Assembly (NCBI GenBank): GCA_902778565.1
Contig: CACYYH010000009.1
Span: forward strand, 1 to 42,492
Length of the DNA: 42,492 bases
DNA from: an uncultured Eubacteriales bacterium
GTDB taxonomy: Bacteria; Bacillota; Clostridia; Peptostreptococcales; Anaerovoracaceae
Reading direction: 5' to 3'
Position numbers and translations under genes: made by a program. How positions within the stretch are numbered: position 1 is the first letter of the stretch; the number at the start of each line of letters is the position of its first letter. The notes under the pieces were generated by a model. The model was not told the DNA's origin and did no database searches. It was given only the letters and a program-made list of their open reading frames with translations. Shown one piece after another: positions 25,854 to 35,113 of this stretch.

Positions 25854-27758
25854 ATGGATTTCAGCAGTATATTTGAAAAAATAACAGAGGTTACACAGCG
25901 TATGGAACTAGGCGAGTCCCTCAGCATGATACTTCGCCCGGTTTTCGTGTTCCTTGCTTTATTCGTCCTGATAAGATGCATAGTATCTCTGGTAAGGGCA
26001 AAAAACCCGCCGGAGGTATGGGCATATCTCAAGGTCGTAAACTACAGGGAGACCGAAGGCGGTTCTTACGAGAAGGTCTCTGAGATCGTTGAGCCTCTCA
26101 CGCACTGGGAAAACGTCATAGGCAGAGCCAGGTCCTGCGATATAACCATCAAGGACGGCGGAGTATCCAGAAATCACGGTCTTCTCATAAGAGATGAGGA
26201 AGGTACCTGGAGTTTCAGGGACATAGGGTCTCAGAACGGTACCTGGCTGAACTCTTCCGAGGAAAGCGAAGTGAACTTCAGGGAGTTCAGAAGAAGGGGA
26301 TCCAGCGACAGGAACGCATATCTGGATTATGCTGCACAGCTAAACGGACCTTCATACCGCGCCAATGATTTTATTCAGATATCAAAGGGCAAGGGAAACG
26401 AAGCTCCGGCCATCGAACTGGAATACGGAGACGTGCTCAGGATGGGGCTCACAGAACTTACGCTGATGCCCATATCCCTTGAGGAAAAGAACAATAACAC
26501 CAACATGAGAAAAGCGGATACTGAAGTGATGTCAGCAGGGCCTGCCATGGGCGCTCTGACTCTTTTCCAGATCCTCACTTTCGTCCAGCTTTGGATGGCC
26601 AAGGGTGATGAACACTCCATGGCTCTCGTAACTGCATTCGGAGGGCTTATAGGAATCGAATGGCTGTATTTTGCCTTAGTCCGCATATCCAGAAGGGCAG
26701 CCTTTGAGATGGAGATCATAGCTTTCTTCCTTTCGACCCTGAGCCTGGCAGTGGTGGCATCCAAAGACCCTGATGCTCTGGTAAAGCAGATGATATGCAT
26801 AGGAGTAGGTGTTTTCGGCATGTTCATCATGTGCATCTATCTCAGAGATCTGGAGAGATCGAAGCTCATCCGCATAGCGCTGGTGATTGGTTCCGTCGGT
26901 CTTTTCATCGTAAATCTGCTGTTTGCTTCCACCACATACGGCGCTCAGAACTGGATCTCCATAGGAGGCTTCACATTCCAGCCCTCTGAGCTGGTGAAGG
27001 TGGCCTTCATCTGGGTGGGAGCAGGTACTCTGGACGAACTGTTCAGAAAAAAGAATCTTTATATGTTCATGCTGTTCTCCCTGTTCTGCTTCGGCTGTCT
27101 GGGACTCATGGGAGACTTCGGTACGGCTATCATATTTTTCGTAACATATCTGGTGATATCATTCCTCAGGTCGGGAGATTTCTCCATGCTGTTTCTTGTG
27201 GTAGGAGCAGCGGCTGCAGGAGGATTCATCATATTGAAATTCAAACCTTACATTGCGGCAAGGTTTGCCACCTGGATGCACGTCTGGGATCCCGCACTGG
27301 TGAATGCAGAGGGATTCCAGCAGAGCAGGACGCTATGCGCTTCTGCTTCCGGAGGCCTTTTCGGAGTCGGAGCAGGAGAGGGCTGGCTCTCGGGTGTTTT
27401 TGCCGCTGACATGGATCTGGTATTCGGCATGCTGATAGAAGAGTGGGGCCTTATAATCGCCTGCCTTGCGGTTCTGTCCATCGTGACTCTGGCATTCTTT
27501 GCCATAAGATCCATCACATCAGGCAGGTCCACTTTCTATACCATAGGAGCCTGCGGCGCCACCTCGATGCTGGTGTTCCAGACCATGCTTAACATCTTCG
27601 GATGCACGGATGTGCTTCCGTTTACCGGAGTTACATTTCCCTTCGTTTCCCATGGAGGTACGTCCATGATGGCATCATGGGCTTTACTGGCTTTTCTTAA
27701 GTCTTCTGACACCAGGCTGCAGGCCAGTCTGGCAGTGAAGGGAGGCGGGAAAAAATGA
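25854..27758 (+). CDS. FHA-domain fused to FtsW/RodA/SpoVE glycosyltransferase
   Basis: A 634-aa membrane protein. One helix (about 25-45) is followed by a cytosolic FHA domain: GRARSCDI at 90-97, SRNH at 105-108, and GSQNGTWLN at 125-133, all canonical phosphothreonine-binding residues. The FHA domain is interrupted by a polar loop (about 135-185). About ten helices then form a SEDS polymerase, with the QPSELVK motif, GDFGTA and FVSHGGTSM. SEDS proteins polymerise lipid II with a class B PBP, which is exactly the next gene (4-nt overlap, ATGA). The fused FHA suggests control by Ser/Thr phosphorylation; no kinase gene is in the window. The ribosome binding site is weak. Confidence 0.9.
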   Translation: MDFSSIFEKITEVTQRMELGESLSMILRPVFVFLALFVLIRCIVSLVRAKNPPEVWAYLKVVNYRETEGGSYEKVSEIVEPLTHWENVIGRARSCDITIKDGGVSRNHGLLIRDEEGTWSFRDIGSQNGTWLNSSEESEVNFREFRRRGSSDRNAYLDYAAQLNGPSYRANDFIQISKGKGNEAPAIELEYGDVLRMGLTELTLMPISLEEKNNNTNMRKADTEVMSAGPAMGALTLFQILTFVQLWMAKGDEHSMALVTAFGGLIGIEWLYFALVRISRRAAFEMEIIAFFLSTLSLAVVASKDPDALVKQMICIGVGVFGMFIMCIYLRDLERSKLIRIALVIGSVGLFIVNLLFASTTYGAQNWISIGGFTFQPSELVKVAFIWVGAGTLDELFRKKNLYMFMLFSLFCFGCLGLMGDFGTAIIFFVTYLVISFLRSGDFSMLFLVVGAAAAGGFIILKFKPYIAARFATWMHVWDPALVNAEGFQQSRTLCASASGGLFGVGAGEGWLSGVFAADMDLVFGMLIEEWGLIIACLAVLSIVTLAFFAIRSITSGRSTFYTIGACGATSMLVFQTMLNIFGCTDVLPFTGVTFPFVSHGGTSMMASWALLAFLKSSDTRLQASLAVKGGGKK

Positions 27759-29068
27759 GGAAACTTGAAGGAAGATCGATGATATGCCTGCTTCTGATCC
27801 TGGCCATGCTGGCAGGTCTGCTGTTCTTTGTAGTTAGGCTGGAGATCAACGGATCAAAATGGGCAAGCTTTTATGCAAACGATCATATTTACTCCGACGG
27901 CATCCTGAATACCGGGGAGATAACTGACAGAAACGGTGAGAGCCTTCTGAAGAACGATGAGGGAGGTCCTCTGTACGCCGGGTCTGAAGAGGAAAGAAGA
28001 GCTGTTTCCACAGTTGTGGGCGATATAGGCAGCAACATCGAAACAGGCGCTAACCTGGTATTCCGCACCAGACTAGTGAAATACAACCCCATAACCGGAA
28101 CTGAAGGGTTCCTGGGAATGAAAGGCGGAGTCGTAAAGCTGAGCATAGATAAAGACGTTAACTACGCTGCTTATGAAGCTCTCGCAGGAAGAAACGGTTT
28201 TGTGTCCGTTTATGACTACACCACAGGTGATATAGTATGTCTTGTAAGCACACCTACCGTTGACCCTCAGGATCCAGACGCCATAGAGACTGCGGAATCA
28301 GGAGCATATATAAACAAAGTGTTCAGCGCATCCTTTGCTCCGGGATCCACTTTCAAGGTCATTACTGCGATGGCAGCGCTGGAAAACATCAGCGATCTGG
28401 AGAGCAGAACCTTTGAATGCTGGGGACAGACTGAGATCGGCGAAGGCATAGTGGATTGTCCTTATGCTCATGGCACCATGGACTTTGAAGGAGCTCTGGC
28501 CAACTCCTGCAACTGCGTCTTCGGACAGCTGGCTGCAGAGATGGGCCCCGACGTAATGGGCGTATATGTTAATAAGGCAGGACTCACTTCATCATATCAG
28601 GTGAACGGTATAGAGACGGCTACCGGATCTTTCACCTTCGATTATTCGGATCTGGATCTGGCCTGGGCAGGTATCGGTCAGTTCGAGGATCAGGTGAATC
28701 CGCTTTCCATGATGGTCCTTATGGGATCCATAGCAGGAAACGGCACTGCTGCGGAGCCCAGCATAGTGAAGGGTGAGTCAGAGGGAACGGTAAGCCTTGT
28801 GGATCCCAACACCGCCCAGAGATTAAAAGAATTACTCAGAAATAACGTCATTTCAAATTACGGTGACGATAATTTCCCGGGACTTGAGATGGGAGCCAAA
28901 TCAGGCACCGCCGAGACCGGAGATGGATATGAACCTAACGCATGGTTCTGCGGATACAGCGGCAATTACGCCTTCGTGGTAATGGTAGAACACGGCGGAG
29001 GCGGAGCTGACGTGGCAGGACCTGTAGCCAATACTGTACTTCAGAAATTAATGGAACAAGGAGAGTAA
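27755..29068 (+). CDS. Class B penicillin-binding protein (transpeptidase)
   Basis: Peptidoglycan transpeptidase of 437 aa with one N-terminal membrane helix (about 8-28). The active-site triad is clear: STFK at 198-201, SCN at 251-253 and KSGT at 382-385. The region between helix and catalytic domain is short and lacks the large dimerisation module of PBP2/PBP3, as in the PbpA group that partners RodA-like proteins in actinobacteria. It overlaps the FHA-ftsW gene by 4 nt; together they should form a polymerase/cross-linking pair for elongation, division or spore cortex synthesis. Confidence 0.9.
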   Translation: MRKLEGRSMICLLLILAMLAGLLFFVVRLEINGSKWASFYANDHIYSDGILNTGEITDRNGESLLKNDEGGPLYAGSEEERRAVSTVVGDIGSNIETGANLVFRTRLVKYNPITGTEGFLGMKGGVVKLSIDKDVNYAAYEALAGRNGFVSVYDYTTGDIVCLVSTPTVDPQDPDAIETAESGAYINKVFSASFAPGSTFKVITAMAALENISDLESRTFECWGQTEIGEGIVDCPYAHGTMDFEGALANSCNCVFGQLAAEMGPDVMGVYVNKAGLTSSYQVNGIETATGSFTFDYSDLDLAWAGIGQFEDQVNPLSMMVLMGSIAGNGTAAEPSIVKGESEGTVSLVDPNTAQRLKELLRNNVISNYGDDNFPGLEMGAKSGTAETGDGYEPNAWFCGYSGNYAFVVMVEHGGGGADVAGPVANTVLQKLMEQGE

Positions 29069-29073
29069 CCGAA

Positions 29074-29817
29074 ATGTTTGATGCTGAAAAGGTAAAAAAC
29101 GACATAGTAAAGTGGATAAGAGAATGGTTTGAGAATAACGGGCCCGGATGCAACGGCGTGGTGGCAGTATCCGGAGGCAAGGATTCATCCGTAGTGGCTG
29201 CTCTTCTGGTGGAAGCCCTCGGAAAGGACAGGGTCATCGGCGTAATGCTTCCCAGAGGGGTACAGCCTGATATCGACATGTCATACCTGCTTGTAAAGCA
29301 TCTTGGCATTAAGAGCTACGAGATAAACGTAGGAGAGACCATAGACGCTCTTGAAAGAGAGATGAAAAACGTTATGGGAGAAGATGTGGTATCCACACAG
29401 GCCATCGTAAACCTTCCTCCGAGAGTCAGAATGGCTGCTACATATGCTGTTTCCCAGTCTGTAAACGGCAGAGTTGCCAATACCTGCAACCTTTCGGAAG
29501 ACTGGGTGGGATATGCAACCAGATACGGCGACAATGCAGGAGACTTCAGCCCGCTGTCAAGGCTCACTGTTCAGGAAGTCAAGGCCGTAGGAAGAGTTCT
29601 GGGACTTCCCGACGTACTGGTGGACAAAGTACCTTCAGACGGACTTCAGGCCAAGACCGACGAGGATAACCTGGGATTCACCTATGCGGTTCTCGACAGA
29701 TATATCCGCGAGGGAGTCATAGATGATCCTGAGACAAAGAAGCGCATAGATCACCTTCATAAGATCAACGCTTTCAAACTTAAATACATGGATTGTTTCG
29801 AATATGTACCTGAATAA
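29074..29817 (+). CDS. nadE: NAD+ synthase (ammonia-dependent type)
   Basis: Cytosolic N-type ATP pyrophosphatase of 247 aa that amidates nicotinic acid adenine dinucleotide to NAD+. The P-loop SGGKDS is at 33-38, and family segments CNLSEDWVGYATRYGD and PSDGLQAKTDED are present. No glutaminase domain is present, so ammonia is the likely nitrogen source, plentiful in an amino-acid fermenter. Starts 5 nt after the PBP gene behind AAGGAG, in the same operon. Confidence 0.93.
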   Translation: MFDAEKVKNDIVKWIREWFENNGPGCNGVVAVSGGKDSSVVAALLVEALGKDRVIGVMLPRGVQPDIDMSYLLVKHLGIKSYEINVGETIDALEREMKNVMGEDVVSTQAIVNLPPRVRMAATYAVSQSVNGRVANTCNLSEDWVGYATRYGDNAGDFSPLSRLTVQEVKAVGRVLGLPDVLVDKVPSDGLQAKTDEDNLGFTYAVLDRYIREGVIDDPETKKRIDHLHKINAFKLKYMDCFEYVPE

Positions 29818-29846
29818 TAAAGGACGTATTTTGTGAGAGGAATAAT

Positions 29847-30806
29847 ATGAAGCAGATATTCGTTAAAGACCTTAAAAAAGAAATGGAGGTCATCGATTTC
29901 TTCATGGTAAAATCGGTGGCTGTAAAGACAGGCTCCACAGGGAAGCCTTATCTTGACGTGGTCCTGGGTGACAATACAGGTGAGATCAACGGCAAAAAAT
30001 GGGACGTCGGCACTTCAGATCACCTTCTGAAAGAAAAAGATATCGTCAAGATAATAGCTGTTGTCACGGAATTCAATTCCCAGCTGCAGCTGAAGATCCA
30101 GAGGATCAGAAAAGCCGTTCCCGAAAGCAACCCGGACGACATAATGGACATGGGAGATTTCGTTAAAGCAGCTCCTGAGGATCCGGAAGAGATGTACGAC
30201 TATATATTCAGATCCTGCGATTCCATAAAGGATGAGGATTACAGGAAACTCTGCCTGAGAGTTCTGGAGGATAACAGAGAAAAACTGATGTACTATCCTG
30301 CAGCCTCAAAGAACCATCACGCGGAGCTTGGCGGACTGCTTTATCATACCAAGAGAATGCTGATGAACGGCGAGAGGGTATGCCAGGTATACACCAATCT
30401 CAATAAGGATCTGGTGATCGCAGGTGTAGTCCTTCACGATATCCAGAAGATATTTGAGATCGACGCAGATACCGACGGGATGGCTTCCGGCTATTCCTTT
30501 GAAGGTCAGATGCTGGGTCATATCGTCATGGGAGTCAAGTACATCGACAAGCTGGCGGACGAAACGGATCTTCCCTATGAAAAGAAGATCATGATGGAGC
30601 ACATGGTGCTTTCACATCACTATGAGCCGGAGTTCGGAAGCCCGAAGAAGCCTCTGTTCCCCGAAGCTGAAGTGCTTCATTATCTTGATATTCTGGATGC
30701 CAGGATGTATGATATGGAGGAGGCGGTCGCCCATACTGAACCCGGCGGATTCAGCGACCGTATCTGGACTTTGGATAACAGAAGGATTTATAATCCTACG
30801 AAATAA
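29847..30806 (+). CDS. yhaM: 3'-5' exoribonuclease YhaM-like protein (OB fold + HD)
   Basis: A 319-aa cytosolic protein with an N-terminal OB fold (about 1-90) and an HD-type metal phosphohydrolase domain. Metal ligands seen are H167 (LLYHTKR), H197-D198 (VVLHDIQK) and HH around 260. The layout matches YhaM, a 3'-5' exonuclease of RNA and single-stranded DNA in Firmicutes. A GAGAGGAA ribosome binding site precedes it. It sits directly before cca, so both genes may act on RNA 3' ends. Confidence 0.85.
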   Translation: MKQIFVKDLKKEMEVIDFFMVKSVAVKTGSTGKPYLDVVLGDNTGEINGKKWDVGTSDHLLKEKDIVKIIAVVTEFNSQLQLKIQRIRKAVPESNPDDIMDMGDFVKAAPEDPEEMYDYIFRSCDSIKDEDYRKLCLRVLEDNREKLMYYPAASKNHHAELGGLLYHTKRMLMNGERVCQVYTNLNKDLVIAGVVLHDIQKIFEIDADTDGMASGYSFEGQMLGHIVMGVKYIDKLADETDLPYEKKIMMEHMVLSHHYEPEFGSPKKPLFPEAEVLHYLDILDARMYDMEEAVAHTEPGGFSDRIWTLDNRRIYNPTK

Positions 30807-30820
30807 AGGAGTAAAGAGCA

Positions 30821-32104
30821 ATGATCAAGATGCCAAAAGAAGTCAAGGACATCATTAAAACCATAAGAGACAAGGGCCACGAAGCATATGCGGCAGGAGT
30901 CTGTGTAAGAGACAGCCTGGCAGGCAAAAAACCCATAGACTGGGACATCATCACAGATGTATCACTGGCTGAACTGACAGCATTGTTTCCTGAGGGAAAG
31001 ACTGTCAGCGAAAAGCTCAGCATCGTAAGAATGTACGGAAATGAAAGTGAAGATCAGGAGCAGATCATAACGGACATCTGCACATACAGAAAGAAAGCAG
31101 CCCCGGGCGAAGTGGTATTCTCTGAAGACGTGAAGGACGACCTCAGAAGGAGAGACTTCACCGTAAACGCCATGGCTGACAATGGTTTTGAGTTCATTGA
31201 TGAATTCGGCGGAAGAAGCGACATGCAGGCCAAACTGGTAAGGACCATCGGACCTGCAGATGAACTTTTCAGAACAGAACCTGTTAAAATGCTCAAAGCC
31301 CTCAGGATCACAGCCGAACTCGGATATGACTTTACAAAGGACGTCTACGAGGCCACCGTTAAGAATCACAGACTGGTCAGCGAGCTCCCGGCAAATACCG
31401 TCAGAAAGGATTTCCTTGCCATAATCGGCGGTGAGCACGGAGGCAAGGCTCTCAATATGATAGTGGACATGAACATGCTTCCCGACATCATAGGAGAAAC
31501 AGGAGATCACCTTTCCGGAAGAGAGAAGAGCGATCTCATAGTTCTTTGTCAGAATATGGGAAAGACCAAACCGATCCCTTCCAGAAGAATGGGCGCCTTC
31601 ATTTCGGTACTGTCTGAAAAGAAAGCCCTTAAGGTCATAGAGAAGCTTGAATTCACAGGAGATCTCAAACAGAACCTGGAGGACGTTGCAAAGGATCTTC
31701 CGGCTTTCCACTTTGCACAGCAGCCCGCGGCTTACAAGAAATTCATATATGAGCACGCTCCCATGGAAAGATCGGATTATCTTCTGAACCTGCAGAAGGC
31801 TTTGATGCTGATCTTTGATTACAGCATCGAGACAAAGGTAAAGTCAAAGATGTTCCTTCTGAAGGAATTCGAAAGAAACAAAGAGCCTATCTTCGTGGAG
31901 GATCTGGTAATAAACGCAGAAGACCTTATGGAGGCGGGCATAACGGAAGATCCCGAGGAGAGCGAGAAACTTCTGGGTATGTTGGTTGAAAGGATGCATA
32001 TCGAGCCCAGAAAGAATACCAGAAAAGATCTTCTGGAACTTGCAAAAAAATACAAAAAGAACAAAATGGCCGCGTATTTCAGAGGAGTTTCATGGATACG
32101 TTAG
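30821..32104 (+). CDS. cca: CCA tRNA nucleotidyltransferase / poly(A) polymerase family
   Basis: Class II nucleotidyltransferase, 427 aa. The catalytic region contains AGVCVRD (25-31) and the metal-binding D40-W-D42. The RRRDFTVNAMA motif follows near 109, with the EPVKMLKALRI helix near 150. It restores or checks the 3' CCA of tRNAs. The first Gly of the usual GG.VRD motif is Ala here, a mild deviation. AAGGAG is 9-10 nt upstream. The end overlaps the next ORF by 13 nt in another frame. Confidence 0.9.
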   Translation: MIKMPKEVKDIIKTIRDKGHEAYAAGVCVRDSLAGKKPIDWDIITDVSLAELTALFPEGKTVSEKLSIVRMYGNESEDQEQIITDICTYRKKAAPGEVVFSEDVKDDLRRRDFTVNAMADNGFEFIDEFGGRSDMQAKLVRTIGPADELFRTEPVKMLKALRITAELGYDFTKDVYEATVKNHRLVSELPANTVRKDFLAIIGGEHGGKALNMIVDMNMLPDIIGETGDHLSGREKSDLIVLCQNMGKTKPIPSRRMGAFISVLSEKKALKVIEKLEFTGDLKQNLEDVAKDLPAFHFAQQPAAYKKFIYEHAPMERSDYLLNLQKALMLIFDYSIETKVKSKMFLLKEFERNKEPIFVEDLVINAEDLMEAGITEDPEESEKLLGMLVERMHIEPRKNTRKDLLELAKKYKKNKMAAYFRGVSWIR

Positions 32105-33975
32105 AAAACGCAAAAATTACAAAGATAAGTCAGGTCACCCCGGGGGTGACCTGGTTTTTGCGTGGCCTGGGATTGTCCGACTATTATATTATCAAGATAT
32201 ATTCGGTGGCAGGGGATTCCTGCGTGGGAATGACCAATGAAGATCCATTCTGGCTGCTGGATGAGTTCAGCAGAATGGGCTTCAGGACCGTTGACGGAAT
32301 TGCCAAAGAGCTGGGGATCGGTCCGGAGGATCCCAGAAGGCTGAAGGCCTGCGTCAGGTACGCTTTAGCGTCATACGTTGCGGAAGGCCATACTTTTGCA
32401 CCTCTTAATGACTTAAGGGACAAGTGCGCGGTATATCTGGACATCTCGCCTGAAATGATCGAGGACACCATTGAGACCATGACCTATGAAGGAATACTCC
32501 ATAAGGTCAGCGCTTCGGATGGAGAAAGGGTATATTTTTACAGATATTTCCGGGCTGAGAACCATGTGGCGTCCAGGCTTACTCATATGGCGGATCAGGA
32601 GGCGAGGGAGCTGAAAAAGATAGTCGCTTCGCCTGCAGCGCTCATCAGAAAGTTCGAAGCTGAACGAGGCATCGAACTGTCCGAAGAGCAGAAGAGGGCT
32701 GTGCTCAGCAGCCTCACCAACGGAGTGACTGTTATAACAGGCGGTCCGGGTACCGGTAAGACCACCATACTTAATGCGATAATTTTTATCCTTGAAGAGT
32801 CAGGACAGAAGGTGGCTGTGACTGCACCCACCGGAAGAGCAGCCAAGCGTATCATGGAGACCGGAGGACATTTTGCCCAGACGGTGCACAGGCTTCTGGA
32901 ATACTATTACGATGAGACCAGAAAGTCCATGGTATTCGCCAAGAACGCGGAGGATCCTCTGGATTACGACTGTATCATAGTTGATGAATCATCCATGATG
33001 GACATCATGCTTTGCGATGCGCTTCTGGACGCGGTGAAGGAACGTACCAGGCTGATACTGGTAGGGGACAAAGACCAGCTGCCTTCCGTAGGTCCCGGAA
33101 ACGTGCTGGGAGACATCATATCCAGCGATTGCATAAACACTATTTTCCTGAACAGGATATACAGACAGGGAGAAGAAAGCGACATAATCACAAACGCCCA
33201 CAGGATCAATCACGGAGATCATCCTGTGTTCAGAACAGAAGGCGGCAGTGATTTTGAAGTCATAAGGCTGGACAGCCAGAAGGATATAAGGGAGAGGATC
33301 TGCGAGATAGCTTCCATGTTCGACCCTGAGACTCTTCAGGTGCTGACTCCGGTAAAGAAGGGCATACTGGGTACGGGAGAACTCAATGAGGAACTCCAGA
33401 AAGTCTTCAATCCTCCTGAGAGCGACAAGATGGAACTGAAATTCGGCAAAAAAGTGTTCCGGGAAGGCGACCGCGTCATGCAGATCAAGAACGATTATCA
33501 GCTGGCTTTCAAAAGAGAAAGACACGATAAGTACGGCGGAGACGGGACCCAGGAGGGATATCTCAGAGAAGACGGAAAGGGTATTTTCAACGGAGAGATC
33601 GGTCAGATCATAGGAATAGACAGAGACTCCAAGTCCATTACGGTTGCCTTTGACGACGACCGATTCGGAAAGACCTGGGGAAGAAGGTTCGCACTGTATG
33701 AATACTCAAAGCTGGATGAGCTGGAACAGGCCTTCGCTGTAACGGTGCATAAGAGCCAGGGCAGCGAATATCCGGTGGTAATGATACCCGTGACCTGGTT
33801 CCCTCCGGTGCTGGCCACCAGGAGCCTGATATATACAGCCATCACCAGAGGAAAGAACAGAGTCATACTGGTAGGAAACCCGGAATATCTCAACGCAATG
33901 GTGGATAACGACAGGAGCGAACAGAGGTATTCAGGACTTAAGGACAGCATGATCAGAATAATTGACAGGATATGA
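32092..33975 (+). CDS. RecD2-like helicase lacking the N-terminal domain
   Basis: Superfamily 1B helicase of 627 aa. Regions recognised: a helix-hairpin-helix-like part (about 20-100), Walker A GGPGTGKTT (217-225), DESSMMD (motif II, about 300), VGDKDQLPSVGPG (motif III), VHKSQGSEY near 566 and YTAITRGK near 592. RecD2 proteins are usually about 740-800 aa; the N-terminal OB-like domain is absent and the frame begins within cca. ATG 32092 has GAGGAG 4 nt upstream. Codons 14-21 are spelled by a terminator-like hairpin, so the real start may be lower, for example ATG 32230. Confidence 0.82.
   Translation: MDTLENAKITKISQVTPGVTWFLRGLGLSDYYIIKIYSVAGDSCVGMTNEDPFWLLDEFSRMGFRTVDGIAKELGIGPEDPRRLKACVRYALASYVAEGHTFAPLNDLRDKCAVYLDISPEMIEDTIETMTYEGILHKVSASDGERVYFYRYFRAENHVASRLTHMADQEARELKKIVASPAALIRKFEAERGIELSEEQKRAVLSSLTNGVTVITGGPGTGKTTILNAIIFILEESGQKVAVTAPTGRAAKRIMETGGHFAQTVHRLLEYYYDETRKSMVFAKNAEDPLDYDCIIVDESSMMDIMLCDALLDAVKERTRLILVGDKDQLPSVGPGNVLGDIISSDCINTIFLNRIYRQGEESDIITNAHRINHGDHPVFRTEGGSDFEVIRLDSQKDIRERICEIASMFDPETLQVLTPVKKGILGTGELNEELQKVFNPPESDKMELKFGKKVFREGDRVMQIKNDYQLAFKRERHDKYGGDGTQEGYLREDGKGIFNGEIGQIIGIDRDSKSITVAFDDDRFGKTWGRRFALYEYSKLDELEQAFAVTVHKSQGSEYPVVMIPVTWFPPVLATRSLIYTAITRGKNRVILVGNPEYLNAMVDNDRSEQRYSGLKDSMIRIIDRI
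32108..32163 (+). other. Terminator-like hairpin inside the 5' end of the recD2-like gene
   Basis: CAGGTCACCC, loop CGG, GGGTGACCTG (32131-32153) is followed by GTTTTTG. Outside it ACGCAAAAA (32108-32116) pairs with TTTTTGCGT (32155-32163). As a bidirectional terminator it would separate cca from the helicase gene; within the CDS it would act as an attenuator. Confidence 0.55.
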
Positions 33976-33976
33976 T

Positions 33977-34795
33977 CTAAAGAAGATCCGCCAGGAAATC
34001 CTCATCATCTCTTTCACGGAAAGCTCCCTTCAGGAAATCATTTCCTGTGGCAAGACTGATAAAATGGACCGCTTTTGCTCCGTTTTCCTTAAGGATCCTG
34101 GCGCAGCGGTCAGCCGTGGCTCCTGTGGTGAAGATGTCGTCCACCAGAAGCACGGAGGCGCCGGAAAGGGCAGAGGAGTACTTTTCATTGAAGGAAAAAG
34201 CTCCTTCAAGATTGGCGAAACGCTGCTCGCCGGTAACGCTCCTTTGGGCCAGGGTGGAGCGGTTACGGATCAGACAATCGGATATAAGGCGTATCTTTTT
34301 GGTAGATATTTTTAAGCTGTTAAGGCGCGAGGTCAGGCCGGAGGCGATAAGTTCGGCCTGGTTGAATCCGCGCTTTTTCTTTTTTTGACGGTGAAGAGGC
34401 ACCGGGACGGTGATATCTATGGATGAGAGAATGTCCTTCAGGCTTTCATCCGAGGTGAGCCTGTCCGCCATTATCATGGATATGGGCCGCGCCATAAAGG
34501 TCTTCTTGTTATACTTGAGATCGAAGACCAGCCTTCTGGAGTGGAGACCGTAGACCATGCAGGAGAGGGCGGAATCCAGATATTTCGTGCGGCCTGCTTC
34601 GCGGCGTTCTTCATCCAGATCAATAAAAATATGTCCCCAGTTGATGGCGGTCATGCACTGGTCGCAAAGACAATAGGTCCTGGTGAGATCTATGTATTTG
34701 CCGCAGCAGATGCAGTAGGTGCCCATTGGGAACAACAGCTGTAAGATCTTTTCAAATAAAAAACGGATGCGGGAGTTTCCGGTAAAGTAATACAT
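33977..34795 (-). CDS. comF: ComF family phosphoribosyltransferase-like protein
   Basis: A 272-aa cytosolic protein with an N-terminal zinc ribbon (C28..C31 and C44..C47) and a type I phosphoribosyltransferase fold. The VPVPLHRQ and KRGFNQAE segments and the PRPP loop VDDIFTTGAT (about 218-227) are all typical of ComFC, needed for DNA uptake in competent Firmicutes. ATG 34795 is preferred to 34816 because AAAGGA lies 6 nt before it. Its stop codon is one base from that of the convergent recD2-like gene with no terminator between them. No other competence gene is present. Confidence 0.88.
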   Translation of the reverse strand: MYYFTGNSRIRFLFEKILQLLFPMGTYCICCGKYIDLTRTYCLCDQCMTAINWGHIFIDLDEERREAGRTKYLDSALSCMVYGLHSRRLVFDLKYNKKTFMARPISMIMADRLTSDESLKDILSSIDITVPVPLHRQKKKKRGFNQAELIASGLTSRLNSLKISTKKIRLISDCLIRNRSTLAQRSVTGEQRFANLEGAFSFNEKYSSALSGASVLLVDDIFTTGATADRCARILKENGAKAVHFISLATGNDFLKGAFRERDDEDFLADLL

Positions 34796-34831
34796 CAGAG
34801 TTCCTTTCCATCCCATACATCCTATGTGTAA

Positions 34832-34860
34832 AGTATAATATGCGGGAGGTAAAATATCAA
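34832..34860 (-). promoter_or_regulatory. Promoter of comF
   Basis: On the minus strand TTGATA (34860-34855), 17-bp spacer, TATACT (34837-34832), about 40 nt before the start codon. Confidence 0.7.
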
Positions 34861-34887
34861 GATACTGAATATTCTCACAACCCTCAC

Positions 34888-34916
34888 TTGATAATGGCTA
34901 CATGTGGTGGTATAAT
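34888..34916 (+). promoter_or_regulatory. Promoter of raiA RNA and hpf
   Basis: TTGATA at 34888-34893, 17-bp spacer, TATAAT at 34911-34916. Divergent to the comF promoter. Confidence 0.8.
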
Positions 34917-34922
34917 AAAGAA

Positions 34923-35094
34923 AAAGCGATCCGGGTCTGTGGTTGCAAATCCAGGCCAGGCACGGGCGAAGGGATCCACGTAAGCAGCCGAAGAAGAGTA
35001 AGCTGTGAGCATGGCGTGCTTTAGAAGTAAGTCCTCCGGAAATCGGATCAAGGCAAGTGTGGGGGCAAAGACCAGGTCAGCCGGATATGCTTTT
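34923..35094 (+). ncRNA. raiA-motif structured RNA
   Basis: A 170-nt non-coding stretch between a good promoter and hpf/raiA, the genomic place where the raiA RNA motif is found in Firmicutes and Actinobacteria. Ends pair over long range: ATCCGG (34929-34934) with CCGGAT (35081-35086), CTG with CAG, GGT with ACC, and GC with GC. Inside are Gly/purine-rich single strands and smaller hairpins such as AGCA/TGCT near 35010. A TTTTAATT run follows the closing helix. The motif's function is unsettled, with reported effects on sporulation and aggregation in a Clostridium. Identification is by position and fold, not by alignment. Confidence 0.78.
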
Positions 35095-35113
35095 AATTCA
35101 AGGAGGTATCACA

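Noticed and set aside
35057-35113. N-terminal extension of hpf from GTG 35057
   Set aside because: It would translate the raiA RNA; the AAGGAGG site and family start point to ATG 35114.
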